64,000 bases of DNA from Bacteroidia bacterium (GCA_030430845.1 JAUIKE010000013.1:1-64000); one strand, 5' to 3'. Numbered from the stretch's first letter, positions 34,986 to 44,228 are shown. A program made the numbers and translations. Notes: generated by a model from the sequence alone, not told the origin.

Positions 34986-35116
34986 CAAGCCTACGACAAT
35001 GACGATAATATATTGTTATTGCCGATCCGAAACAGCACCATCTACAACATGAAGATCGCCGGAAAGGACAGCCAGATCTAGTCGTTCAACACCCCGCCAG
35101 ATACCTTGTTTTACTG
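34984..35116 (+). pseudogene. 3-prime remnant of cas2
   Basis: This segment matches the cas2 end at 32708-32841 over its whole length: AGCAAGCCTACGACAATGAC, then a diverged middle, and ATACCTTGTTTTACTGAC at the end. An in-frame TAG (CAG in the intact gene) breaks it. It carries with it the leader that follows, so array 3 sits behind a copied cas2 end. Confidence 0.88.
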
Positions 35117-35297
35117 ACCAAAATTAGGTATCTTTTGGACGTATTTGACGTAAAAGAAGCAGCAAAAGGGCTCAAAATCAATATTAAAATGACCCACACT
35201 TTTGACATTTTTGGCGAAAAACCCTTGTTAAAAAGTGTTAAAGTTTCAGTTTTCCGACAGATAACTAATTGTCTGTCAACAAGATATGAAAAATAGA
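35117..35297 (+). promoter_or_regulatory. CRISPR leader of array 3 (duplicate of the array 2 leader)
   Basis: The sequence matches the array 2 leader from the end of the cas2 remnant on: TTAGGTATCTTTTGGACGTA, GGGCTCAAAATCAATATT, ACCCACACTTTTGACATTTT and AAAATAGA before the first repeat. Confidence 0.88.
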
Positions 35298-36287
35298 GTC
35301 AGAGAGGGTAATCCATTTGAACAAGGATTAAGACAAGAGACAGACCTAACCTGATAAACAATTGTAAAACCAGTCAGAGAGGGTAATCCATTTGAACAAG
35401 GATTAAGACTGTGTAAATCTCGTTCTTGCTCTTTCTCTGGCCTATTGTCAGAGAGGGTAATCCATTTGAACAAGGATTAAGACGCGGCATTCAGACTGCC
35501 ACCGAAGCCGAACAACCGTCAGAGAGGGTAATCCATTTGAACAAGGATTAAGACGTGCTTGAGAGTATATTTTATATTAAAAGGAATAACAGTCAGAGAG
35601 GGTAATCCATTTGAACAAGGATTAAGACTGAAAAAACCCCAGTTATATGTCTTGGTCTATTTTGTCAGAGAGGGTAATCCATTTGAACAAGGATTAAGAC
35701 CCGTAGATGGAAATTTCGTACTTTTTGATAGGCTTTAGGTCAGAGAGGGTAATCCATTTGAACAAGGATTAAGACACTAAAAAAATGAGTGTGTGCCAGA
35801 ATACTACATCCGGTCAGAGAGGGTAATCCATTTGAATAAGGATTAAGACTCGTATCTTCTGTTCAGTGTCATAAACATTAAGTTTGGTCAGAGAGGGCGA
35901 TCCAATTGAATAAGGATTAAGACCCTTGCGTCAACGTCTTTTCAACCGTCTTTTGCGGAGTCAGAGTAGATGATCCAATTGAACAAGGATTAAGACATTC
36001 CCAAAAAACCGAGTGAAAACCCGATATCTTGTCAGAGTAGATGATCCAATTGAACAAGGATTAAGACTCGGTTAGGTTTGACCCTTTTGCTTGCTGGATC
36101 GGAACAGGTCAGAGTAGATGATCCATTTGAATAAGGATTAAGACGATTCATATGCTTTTATAAGTCTCTTTTCAGCATCAACAGTCAGAGTAGATGATCC
36201 AATTGAATAAGGATTAAGACTATCTTGCTATTTCTGTATTCATTATTTACATATTGTCAGAGAGGGTAATCCACTTGAATAAGGATA
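35298..36287 (+). CRISPR. CRISPR array 3: 13 repeats of mixed type plus a truncated one
   Basis: Starts are at 35298, 35373, 35447, 35518, 35592, 35664, 35739, 35813, 35887, 35960, 36031, 36108, 36184 and a truncated copy at 36256. The first eight are of the array 1 type (AGAGGGTAATCCATTT). The ninth is intermediate (AGAGGGCGATCCAATT). Numbers 10-13 are of the array 2 type (AGTAGATGATCC), with number 12 a hybrid (CCATTTGAATAAGG). Several late repeats have GAATAAGG for GAACAAGG. Spacers are 34-39 bp. A chimeric or long-lived array is implied, with younger repeats at the leader end. Confidence 0.97.
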
Positions 36288-36342
36288 CTTTGCATAGGAC
36301 TATTAGTTCTTGCCCTCCTCCGCCTGGGCTTCGGCGGGCGGG

Positions 36343-36372
36343 GTCAGAGTACATGATCCACTTGAACAAGGA
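36343..36372 (+). repeat. Second solitary CRISPR-like repeat
   Basis: GTCAGAGTACATGATCCACT then TGAACAAGGA is a truncated repeat without a partner, again preceded by the TTCTTGCCCTCC / GGCTTCGGCGGGCG element (36306-36342). Downstream text TTTACTAAGCAGTGGAGCCA (36400-36419) repeats that at 33940-33959. The rest of 36288-36641 holds repeat C and no gene. Confidence 0.7.
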
Positions 36373-36520
36373 AAGCGGAGCTGCAGCTCCGCCCTCCGGT
36401 TTACTAAGCAGTGGAGCCAGTGTCTACAGTGTCGATACTGAAACCAAGTTTGAATAAAAGATTAATAATTCTTAGCAGCAACCGCGGTGACAGCCACCAA
36501 CAGTATGAACAAGAAAATCG

Positions 36521-36638
36521 AAGTTGATTAGCGTTTAAATTTTTAACCGCTGAATTTAAGCAAGCTAAAGCTCGCTTTCCTGGCAAGCTGAAGCTTGCTG
36601 TCCGGTAGGCGTTTATTTTTTGAACGCCAATCAGCTCC
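36521..36638. repeat. Dispersed repeat C, copy 2
   Basis: This is a diverged copy of the element at 33801: TTGATTAGCG at the left, AAGCTAAAGCTCGC and GGCAAGCTGAAGCTTGC inside, and CGCCAATCAGCTCC at the right. It ends three bases before the stop codon of the converging large gene and may act as its terminator. Confidence 0.65.
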
Positions 36639-36641
36639 ACT

Positions 36642-39600
36642 TTACTGCTGCATCAAAAACCCTCCCTCCGCCAAGGATGGCCGCTCCCCCGTCAAATCCA
36701 CCACCATCAAATCCTCCTTACTCCCTCCTCGGAAGGCCCGAAAAGCCAGGTACCGACCATCCGGCGACCAGGCAGGGGTTCCGTACTGAATGGCCGTTTT
36801 TTCTATCACATGAATGTTGCCCGGCTCCTTAATAGCTCCGACAACAAGCTGGAGCTGAGGGTCGGTTTTCAAGACCCGATCCCCCGCCAGCCACTGCCCA
36901 TCCGGACTGAAAGTGATCCAGCGGGCAAAAACGCCGGCTTCGAAAGTGGTGATCTTTGCCCCGCCCATCGCCCAAACCGTGACCGGCTTGTAATAATCGC
37001 CGATGGCAAAGCGCTTCCAGTCGGGTGCAACCGATATTCTCAAATAAACCTCTTCCTTTGAAATTGTGTGCAGGAGTTCCGCATTTCTGTAATCTGTTGT
37101 CCCATCCTTCAACAGAAAGAAGCCCGTCTGTTCATTGATCGTTCCCAGTAATAAAAACTCGGGGCGGTCCCCATTCATTCGAATGCCCTTTACCTTAAAT
37201 TTATCTGTGACTTCCTCAAAAAGCGGGGCAGCCTGACCTCCCTTGAGGGGGATCGTCATCCAGTAGAGCGTAGAGCTCCCCTTCGAAAGGTCATAAGTAC
37301 TCATGTTCATCTGATAAAACACTGTATTCTCAATGATTATGGGTTTGGTGGAACTCCTGGTCACATCGTTCCAGCGAGGAGGTGGGACCGGGTCTTTTTG
37401 GTGCAATTCCCAGTGTTGTCCGCTTTTTAGGTCAAAAGCCATCAGGCCCAGACCGGCAGTCTGTACCACCACTACCTGACTGTTCTCACACCAGGCAGGA
37501 GGTACATCATCCATCAATCTGGCATTTCTGGCGATGGCTCGGCCTTTGAGTTGCTCAAAATTAAAATCAGGCATGGTTTTCCCTCCATAGGAAAGGTCCT
37601 TGGCATCCGCCAGGGCACTAATTTTGACTTTCAGCGCATAAGTGGCTGATTTGCTAAGTGAAAGCTGGTGCTCAGCCGGCTCTACTTTTTTGCCTTCCGC
37701 ATAAAAGCGAATGGTATACGCGCCCGGAGGCAGGATAAGCGTGTTCTCATGGAGATCGTAATACTCGTTACCATTCGGATCCGTCACCTTGAAACGCAGG
37801 TCATTTAACTCACCGCCTTCTACATGCAAAACTACCCGGGCCTTAGCGGCTTCCTCTTCCTCTATTTTCAGTCGTTGCAAGCGGAAAGTCAATTCATTTT
37901 CCAGGAGGTATCCTTCCTGATCCAAAATGAGTTCCCGGTATCGCCCTCTGCCAAGTTTGACCTCTGCAGTGGAGGGATATTGCAATAAGCCTCGCGCATT
38001 TTGGAGCGCCTGCTCAGCGCTGGTCCGGTTGCCGTTATTCGCCTGTTGCAGGGCCTGTTTTAAAATAGACTTATACCTGGCTGCATCACCAGACAATGCA
38101 GCTAAAGAGGCCAGTCTATTGGTTGGACTCAGCTGGAAAAACTGTTCTATTTCTTCCATTTGTTTTTCAAAAGCGGCCTGTTCCATCGCTATTTGTTCGC
38201 CTTTGTTCAAATTAGTTACCCCACGCCGGAGTCGATCCGTCATCGATTGTTGGACGTCTTCTACAATCCAGCCGCCTTTTTTCATCGCCTCCAATTGTTC
38301 TTCGAGCGACTTCCGAAGTTTTTTCACCTCCTCGCTCCATTGGGTGATCACCGTTTTTGTTTTTTCCAACTCTAGCTGAAGGCCAGGCCAGGCTTCCACA
38401 GCAGCGCTAAAATATTTCCAGGCTTCCACCCCGTAGCCGTCATGGGTGCGTTGGCCGGCATAACGGGCACCTTCCGAAGCGGCCCAGTTGGCAGCCTTAG
38501 CGGTTTCACTGAGATATTTATTCAGGCTGTCGAGTTGAGCATACACCGGATGGTCCTCTTTCATTCTGTCCGGTAGTTTTTGGATCAAGTCATCATACTC
38601 CTTCATCATTTCTACCTGATTCAGTGACCGGAGCTGCAGCCAGGACAGGATCGAATAATTGCGCTCGTATTGTTTGATGATGTCCTCTAAATCTCCCTGA
38701 TCCACCAGGGCCTCGGCGATCCGAACGCTGTGAAGGGCGTTGGTCAAAGAATTGATCATTTTTGAATATCGGTAATCGGTCCGTTTCATATTCACCACCT
38801 CCCGAATCTCTGCCAGATCGGCTAATTGCCGCTGATAATTGGGTAAGAGCTGTTGGAGTTGCCGCTGCAGATCTTTTACGTTTGATAATAATTGATCCAC
38901 CTGCTCTTTGTAGTCGGACATCATCTTCATTTCTTTTTCGACATCCGTCATAGACCGGAAGGTCCGCACCTGCCCGTAATGATCCGCTCTGGAGGCATCT
39001 ACTAATTGTTGTTTGGCCGCTTTTCGCAAGGCACTGCTGATCTCATCCAACTGGCCCTGCCTGGGTGTGATCTCTGTTAGTAGATCCTCCAGCTTTTCAT
39101 TCCACCGATCGATCTCGCTCCTTACTTTTTCCTGTAGCTCCTCCTGGTAAGCAAGGACTTCCCGGTATTTCTCATTGTTCGCCTTTGATTTTTGGTTAAT
39201 CAACTCTTCTCTGTCCTGGTAAGGAACCTCCAATCGGGCAGCTCTTTTTCGATATAATTGCACACAGTTCCCGAACTCCCGGTTGGTGTTCTCTATAATC
39301 ATTCGGATGGAAGTGTTGATATTATACTGTATCTGTTGAGCAGTCCGGGTGTTTATTTCTCCTGATCCCAGTTGACGCAACATCCGCTCTCCCTCCAGTC
39401 TGACCTTACTGATATCAAGCTCAGGGAAATTAGGCATGGGAGGTACCGCCTCCGGAGAAATGCCCTTTAGCGTCACTTCCTTCACTTTATCTGCCGGCCC
39501 GGCCACGTCCGGTAGTTGTACCTGGCCTCCATTCAGGTTGCCGCCGGCATCTGTTAAATGAATCCATGAGCGGCCGATGGTGGGCACACTCAAATACACA

Positions 39601-41138
39601 TAACCCGTTTCATCAATTTGGGCTCTTCGTCCATCCGGTCCCTGTACGGTGGCTCCTACTAGGGGTTCGCCTTTTGAGCCGACCACCTTCACTTTCACCA
39701 TATAAGTAGGCACCCAAACATCGATGGGGCGCTGCAAGGCGATGAAGGACTGCTTGTCCCAGCCCTCTACCTTTATTTTTCCGCCGGCACCATCTTCTCC
39801 AATCAAGGGATGGAAAAAATCAGGAAAGCTTTCTAAGACTTGCTCTTTTTCATCTACTTTGATTGTCAACTTAAAGTGCAAAGAACCACCATGCCGGGTC
39901 ATCCAGGCCAGGTATTGAAGTTTGTTGATCTTGATCTCTACCTGATCTCCATTGATGTCGACCTCATAAAACAAATCATCCATTTCTTCTCCATCGTGAT
40001 GAATGATCAGCTCTACTTTGGGGTAGGTTTCTATTTTACGGCCGTAGGCATTCTGGTATTTCAGCTTCATGCGAATGATCGTCTTCTGATCGATCAAATT
40101 AGTAAGGTATTCGCGGAGTGCTTCGCGGGCCTGTTCTTTGGCGTATTCGGCTTCTCGCTCAAAAAAATTGACCAGCTGAGGGGTGACCACTTCTTTGAGG
40201 TACTTATGGGCGAAATAGTCGCGGTGATTCTGGATGTTATCCACGATCCATTCACGTCGGTCGTCGGCTCCCTTTGTCAAATCTTCATCTTCCAGATCCG
40301 CTTCCCAATATTCCCCCAGCGTTTCCATCACCGCCTCCCAGCTACCCGACTCGAAGGTCTGCCCCCAGTTAACATAGTCGTAATACATGCGATAATCTGT
40401 AAAAAACATTGATTCATTTCTGAACTCCTTGCCTTCCTGCCACTTGTCAATGAAATAATCCATCATATAAATTGCTACGCCTGCGAAGGGCCCGGCTGTT
40501 CCGGTAGCGAATTTAGCAAAGTATAGGCCCATGCCGCTGGTCGCTAATTTCAGTTTGGATACCGTGGATACCTTGGCGGCTCCTTTTTCATGCCATTCGT
40601 ACAAGACATTAGCGAGGGTCAGGTAATAAGAGGCTGCATTCATAGTGAGGAAAAACTTATCGAGCCCCGGAGGGTAAGTATCCACTACTTTGGTAGTTAC
40701 AAAAGCGCCTTTATCTCCCATCTTGCCGAGGTATTTGGTAACCTCCACAGGAGTATTCTTTTGCATAATTCCCACCGGCATATCATAGAGGACATTCACT
40801 TTGTTAATGTAGCTAAAACTATGCTGTACCGTTTCGTTCAAAGCCCCCATACCCGTCGGAGGCGCATTTTTACTCAGTTCATGACTACCGACCGACCAGA
40901 GCAGGTCGTGTTCTTGCCTTCGATCGGTCATTTCGCCGGCGAAGCGCTGGGTAATCCCCATGCGCTGACTCATCTGCCAGGCATCCATGGTTGATACGTC
41001 CGTACCGAAGGCTTCCAGTTCTTTTTGGATCATGCCGGCAATTTCCATATCGGAGATCAGCGGGGTTTTATTTTGTGCAGTTAAGAAGGCAGATAAAAAA
41101 AGGAGGGGGAGTAAACCGAAGATCATTTTTATGTTCAT
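36642..41138 (-). CDS. Large secreted coiled-coil protein with carboxypeptidase-regulatory-like domain and C-terminal beta-propeller
   Basis: The protein has 1498 aa. A signal peptide (LLPLLFLSAFLTAQ) ends near residue 22. Residues 60-330 are helical with two possible membrane-associated stretches. Residues about 475-550 hold a CarboxypepD_reg/Ig-like unit (KGEPLVGATVQGPDGR). Residues about 610-1000 are long charged coiled coils (EEVKKLRKSLEEQLEAMKKG). A PEGA-like domain (LPPGAYTIRFYAEGKKVEP) sits near 1130. The C-terminal 300 residues carry TolB/PD40-type propeller blades (TFSPDGQWLAGD, AWSPDGRYLAF). An envelope-anchored scaffold or sensing role is likely; I do not recognise the whole architecture. 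The gene is alone, with its 3-prime end at the CRISPR island border. Confidence 0.7.
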   Translation of the reverse strand: MNIKMIFGLLPLLFLSAFLTAQNKTPLISDMEIAGMIQKELEAFGTDVSTMDAWQMSQRMGITQRFAGEMTDRRQEHDLLWSVGSHELSKNAPPTGMGALNETVQHSFSYINKVNVLYDMPVGIMQKNTPVEVTKYLGKMGDKGAFVTTKVVDTYPPGLDKFFLTMNAASYYLTLANVLYEWHEKGAAKVSTVSKLKLATSGMGLYFAKFATGTAGPFAGVAIYMMDYFIDKWQEGKEFRNESMFFTDYRMYYDYVNWGQTFESGSWEAVMETLGEYWEADLEDEDLTKGADDRREWIVDNIQNHRDYFAHKYLKEVVTPQLVNFFEREAEYAKEQAREALREYLTNLIDQKTIIRMKLKYQNAYGRKIETYPKVELIIHHDGEEMDDLFYEVDINGDQVEIKINKLQYLAWMTRHGGSLHFKLTIKVDEKEQVLESFPDFFHPLIGEDGAGGKIKVEGWDKQSFIALQRPIDVWVPTYMVKVKVVGSKGEPLVGATVQGPDGRRAQIDETGYVYLSVPTIGRSWIHLTDAGGNLNGGQVQLPDVAGPADKVKEVTLKGISPEAVPPMPNFPELDISKVRLEGERMLRQLGSGEINTRTAQQIQYNINTSIRMIIENTNREFGNCVQLYRKRAARLEVPYQDREELINQKSKANNEKYREVLAYQEELQEKVRSEIDRWNEKLEDLLTEITPRQGQLDEISSALRKAAKQQLVDASRADHYGQVRTFRSMTDVEKEMKMMSDYKEQVDQLLSNVKDLQRQLQQLLPNYQRQLADLAEIREVVNMKRTDYRYSKMINSLTNALHSVRIAEALVDQGDLEDIIKQYERNYSILSWLQLRSLNQVEMMKEYDDLIQKLPDRMKEDHPVYAQLDSLNKYLSETAKAANWAASEGARYAGQRTHDGYGVEAWKYFSAAVEAWPGLQLELEKTKTVITQWSEEVKKLRKSLEEQLEAMKKGGWIVEDVQQSMTDRLRRGVTNLNKGEQIAMEQAAFEKQMEEIEQFFQLSPTNRLASLAALSGDAARYKSILKQALQQANNGNRTSAEQALQNARGLLQYPSTAEVKLGRGRYRELILDQEGYLLENELTFRLQRLKIEEEEAAKARVVLHVEGGELNDLRFKVTDPNGNEYYDLHENTLILPPGAYTIRFYAEGKKVEPAEHQLSLSKSATYALKVKISALADAKDLSYGGKTMPDFNFEQLKGRAIARNARLMDDVPPAWCENSQVVVVQTAGLGLMAFDLKSGQHWELHQKDPVPPPRWNDVTRSSTKPIIIENTVFYQMNMSTYDLSKGSSTLYWMTIPLKGGQAAPLFEEVTDKFKVKGIRMNGDRPEFLLLGTINEQTGFFLLKDGTTDYRNAELLHTISKEEVYLRISVAPDWKRFAIGDYYKPVTVWAMGGAKITTFEAGVFARWITFSPDGQWLAGDRVLKTDPQLQLVVGAIKEPGNIHVIEKTAIQYGTPAWSPDGRYLAFRAFRGGSKEDLMVVDLTGERPSLAEGGFLMQQ

Positions 41139-41243
41139 AGCCTGGTTGTTTGAGTCAAAAAACAGAGACCGGGCGATGCAGGGTAGATAAGTATGAACTA
41201 TAAAAACTATAGGTAATTTCCAATGACGAAGGTCATTAAACTT

Positions 41244-41279
41244 AAAAAAGCAGTGGCCCGTCGGCCACTGCTTTTTTTT
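41244..41279. terminator. Terminator with GCAGTGGCC stem
   Basis: GCAGTGGCC and GGCCACTGC (41250-41258 and 41263-41271) are flanked by an A-run and a T-run, so the structure can terminate in both directions. It lies at the stop codon of the M56 peptidase gene on the minus strand. Confidence 0.8.
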
Positions 41280-42528
41280 ATTTCTTCTTCTTTACATTAA
41301 TATACGGCTCCGGCGCTCCTTCCTTTAGATGTTTGTTGTAAAACCCTAAAGAAAACAGGTTGACCGCATACTGGTATTTTCTATAATCCTTGGCATTCTT
41401 AGCCAGGCCGCTGATATGATACCAGCCGATATCCTCCGGTTTCAATTGGTAAATTTCACCGCTATTGAGAATCTTGCCATCCAGCCAAACCTTAAAACTG
41501 CTGGAGGTTCCCCACTTCTTTAGGTCTTCCTGATTCGGCATTTTCCGCTCCTTGATCACCACTGGTGGTGGCGGCGGGGGCGGGGGCGGCACATCTTCTT
41601 CAACTGATGAGAGTACATTCTCAGGAATCGGTGGCGGTGGTGGCGGAACCGGCTTCGTTTGTGCTTGTAAAGAAACACCAAATAGTAAAAAGGCTCCCAA
41701 AAACATGGGAATGACCAGCAGTTGCTTCCATCGATTCTTAATGGCTGCATTATGGTATTGGATCATTTGAAATCGTTTTTTTGTTAATGAAAAATTTAAT
41801 GGACTGGCCAGAGGAATTGCTTGTTGCGCGCGTATATATTTGAATAGCAATTGTTGATAGAAAATCTCGTCTTCTGAGTTTTTCAGGACGGCCTGATCAC
41901 TCAGGTATTCATGATTGAGTCGGATGGCAGTAGCGTACAGCCTCAGAAGCGGGTTGAACCAAAAGAACAGTCGGACGACCTCCAGAAATAAAATGTCGAG
42001 CGTGTGCCGCTGCCGGATATGAGCCAGCTCATGCAATAACAGCGCCTCTTCTATCTCTCCGGCATGATATTTCTCCTCATCCACGAAGCAGAAATGTAAA
42101 AAACTGAAAGGCGCCGTAACATTGGGCAAGAGCACCATACGACAGTTGACCGCCTTCACCGTTTTTCCGAAATAAACCTTACGGAACAGTCTCCATAAGT
42201 TCCTGAAAAAATGAAAAGCCATCACTAAAAAGCCTGTGAGGTATGCAGTTTTGAAAATCAGCCCCCAGGAGAAAAAAGAAGCGGCCGCAGCTGGAGAGAG
42301 CCCGCTCTCATCCGCCGGTTTCGCTAACAAATCCAGTATCCAGGACAGATCCTTGGAAGGCAAGATATACCAGTGAAGGTGAAGGAGCGGTAAAGTCAGC
42401 GCCAGGACTACAGCCCCCAGCAAATAATACCGGTTGAAGTGGTAACAATTCTCCCTCGAAAGCAACAAGTGATAAAAGCCGTAAAAAAGCAGCAAAGCCA
42501 GACTCGATTCCACGATATACCCCATCAT
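41278..42528 (-). CDS. M56-family membrane metallopeptidase (BlaR1-like) with proline-rich tail
   Basis: The 416-aa protein has four or five transmembrane helices (residues 6-24, 36-55, 85-108 and about 268-288). It carries the zinc site LLHELAHIRQRHTLD, with His166, Glu167 and His170 of the HExxH motif. After the last helix a poly-proline stretch (residues about 292-325) leads to a small C-terminal domain of about 90 residues. Unlike BlaR1 it lacks a penicillin-binding sensor domain. Relatives cleave a BlaI-type repressor after a signal. It overlaps the blaI-like gene by four bases (ATGA), so the two form one operon. Confidence 0.88.
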   Translation of the reverse strand: MMGYIVESSLALLLFYGFYHLLLSRENCYHFNRYYLLGAVVLALTLPLLHLHWYILPSKDLSWILDLLAKPADESGLSPAAAASFFSWGLIFKTAYLTGFLVMAFHFFRNLWRLFRKVYFGKTVKAVNCRMVLLPNVTAPFSFLHFCFVDEEKYHAGEIEEALLLHELAHIRQRHTLDILFLEVVRLFFWFNPLLRLYATAIRLNHEYLSDQAVLKNSEDEIFYQQLLFKYIRAQQAIPLASPLNFSLTKKRFQMIQYHNAAIKNRWKQLLVIPMFLGAFLLFGVSLQAQTKPVPPPPPPIPENVLSSVEEDVPPPPPPPPPVVIKERKMPNQEDLKKWGTSSSFKVWLDGKILNSGEIYQLKPEDIGWYHISGLAKNAKDYRKYQYAVNLFSLGFYNKHLKEGAPEPYINVKKKK

Positions 42529-42896
42529 TGCTTCTTTGATTTTATTTGCGCTTCAATAATTTGTTTGAGTTCCAGCAATTGTTCCTCACTGAGATTGGTT
42601 TCTTCTGCAAAAAAGGAGGCAAACTGAGTGGTGGAGCCGTCGAAGTACTGCGAAACCATCTCCTTAAACTGATCTTTTTGATAATCCGACTTTTTCACTA
42701 AAGGAAAATAGGCTCGCACACTACCGTGTTTTTCATAACCTACAAAGCCTTTTGTCTGCATTCTTTTTAATAAAGTGGCCACTGTCGTAGCGGCAGGCTT
42801 GGGCTCGGGATAGGCATCCAAAATATCCTTCATAAAAGCTTTTTTCAGCTTCCAGAGGAATTTCATGACTTGTTCTTCTGCTTTGGATAAACTCAT
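42525..42896 (-). CDS. BlaI/MecI-family transcriptional repressor
   Basis: The 123-aa protein has the family start LSKAEEQVMKFLWKLKKAF, then the winged-helix recognition part KPAATTVATLLKRMQTKGFV and GYEKHGSVRAYFPLV. The C-terminal dimerisation helices carry LSEEQLLELKQIIEAQ. BlaI repressors bind TACAAATGTA-like dyads and are cut by their M56 partner. Two such dyads lie directly upstream (42897-42932), so self-repression of this two-gene operon is strongly suggested. Confidence 0.93.
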   Translation of the reverse strand: MSLSKAEEQVMKFLWKLKKAFMKDILDAYPEPKPAATTVATLLKRMQTKGFVGYEKHGSVRAYFPLVKKSDYQKDQFKEMVSQYFDGSTTQFASFFAEETNLSEEQLLELKQIIEAQIKSKKQ

Positions 42897-42932
42897 TTCT
42901 ACAGTTTTAGAATTATTTCTACAAATGTAGAA
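42897..42932 (-). promoter_or_regulatory. Two BlaI-type operators
   Basis: TTCTACAAATGTAGAA (42917-42932) is a near-perfect dyad of the BlaI/MecI type. A second, weaker one, TTCTACAGTTTTAGAA, is at 42897-42912. They are spaced 20 bases apart (two helical turns) and lie immediately before the blaI start codon. Confidence 0.75.
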
Positions 42933-42939
42933 TAAAAAA

Positions 42940-43200
42940 TTGGAAGATGCAAGCTTGGGGTTCCAAAGTTCCGGGGTTTCAAGGTTCCAAAGTTCCAGAG
43001 TTCCAGGGTTCAGGGGGGCAGGTGAACAGTGTGAAGCTTACCAATCCCTCCGTTTTGCTTCGGGCTTAGTAATCTTCGACCTTCGACCCTCGTCCTTCGA
43101 CCTTCCAATTCACCCTTCGTCCCTCGTCCCTCGTCCTTCCAATTCGTCCCTCGTCCCTCGTCCTTCCAATTCGTCCCTCGTCCTTCCTAACAAATTTTAG
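42940..43200. repeat. Low-complexity gap with short tandem words
   Basis: The region is made of repeated TTCCAAAGTTCC/GGTTCCAAAGTTCCAG words (42959-43015) and of TCGTCCCTCGTCC / CCTTCCAATTCG words (43080-43190). Open frames here are by-products of the repeats. I see no gene between 42933 and 43266. Confidence 0.6.
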
Positions 43201-43266
43201 CACTTTTTAACAGCACATTCCCCGGATATTTTCCCAACTTTAAGGAAATCAAAAACACCCGACGCT

Positions 43267-44064
43267 ATGAAATCCATTTACCTATCTGTTATTCGATCTA
43301 TTTTTTATCTGGCCATAATTTGTTGGACGGTTTCCTGTGAAGCGCCGGCTACTGAAACGGCCGCCACTGAAGAGACCGAACCCGGCAACGAGATCTCCTT
43401 TATTACCACAGACAGCATCACCATTTTCGGCGATTTTTTCCCTACTTCCAAAGAGGCCACTACCCTACTGCTTTTTCACCAGGGCGGTTCCAACACACGA
43501 GCGGAATACGGCCCGATCATTCCCAGGCTACTCGACGAAGGCTTTAATGTTCTGACCATCGACCAAAGGCGGGGCGGGCAGCTATACGGCCAATACAACC
43601 GGACGGTGGCTCAGTTTCCGCTCAACGAGTACGGCTATTGCGATGCCTACCCCGACCTGGAAGGAGCGCTCACTTATTTGGAGCAAAACGGCTATTCCGG
43701 CAAAAAGATCTTGTGGGGGAGCAGTTACAGTGCGGCCCTCGCCGTAAAGCTCGCTCACGAGCAGCCGGAAAAGGTAGCGGCCGTGCTGGCCTTTTCACCT
43801 GCTTCGGGCGGTCCGATGGAGGGATGCAGTCCGAATGAGTTATTCGAACCCCTGGAGGTGCCGCTGCTCGTTCTTCGCCCCGGCAACGAAGCCCAGATCG
43901 AGAGTGTGCAGCTACAGCTCGCCCTCGCGGAAGAGCACGGTCATCGAACCTACGTGGCAGAGCAGGGCGTGCACGGCTCCTCCATGCTGGTGGAAGGAAG
44001 AGCCGAAGGCGGTACGGAGGAATGTTGGGAAGTGGTGATGAGCTTTTTGAAAGAAAACCAATAA
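43267..44064 (+). CDS. Alpha/beta hydrolase, lipoprotein
   Basis: The 265-aa protein has a signal ending in TVSC (lipid-attachment Cys about residue 24). The mature domain shows LLFHQGGSNTRAEYGP, LTIDQRRGGQLYGQ, the nucleophile region LWGSSYSAALAV (GxSxxA-like, Ser in GSSYSA) and a late VHGSSML with His. It looks like a dienelactone-hydrolase or acyl-esterase-like enzyme outside the cytoplasm; the substrate is unknown. It is followed by a large nested inverted repeat. Confidence 0.8.
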   Translation: MKSIYLSVIRSIFYLAIICWTVSCEAPATETAATEETEPGNEISFITTDSITIFGDFFPTSKEATTLLLFHQGGSNTRAEYGPIIPRLLDEGFNVLTIDQRRGGQLYGQYNRTVAQFPLNEYGYCDAYPDLEGALTYLEQNGYSGKKILWGSSYSAALAVKLAHEQPEKVAAVLAFSPASGGPMEGCSPNELFEPLEVPLLVLRPGNEAQIESVQLQLALAEEHGHRTYVAEQGVHGSSMLVEGRAEGGTEECWEVVMSFLKENQ

Positions 44065-44066
44065 GG

Positions 44067-44228
44067 AAGGGGTTGTGTAAAAAGTCCTTCGGCCTTTTTC
44101 CCCAACCAATAATATTCTTTTAGGAGGTTGTTTTAAGAAAAAAACTTCGTTTTTTTCTTAAAACAACCTCCTAAACAAAATTTTCGGGGGTGGGTGAAAA
44201 CGAGGAACGAGTTTTTACACAACCCCTT
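44067..44228. repeat. Nested inverted-repeat element
   Basis: The outer 17-bp arms AAGGGGTTGTGTAAAAA (44067-44083) and their complement (44212-44228) enclose an inner perfect 27-bp hairpin (44119-44145 and 44149-44175; loop TTC). Nothing in it codes for protein. It may be a double terminator for the hydrolase gene or a MITE. Confidence 0.75.

Noticed and set aside
39840-40412. Plus-strand open frame of 190 codons inside the large secreted-protein gene
   Set aside because: It lies fully inside a well-supported minus-strand gene and has no start context or domain.
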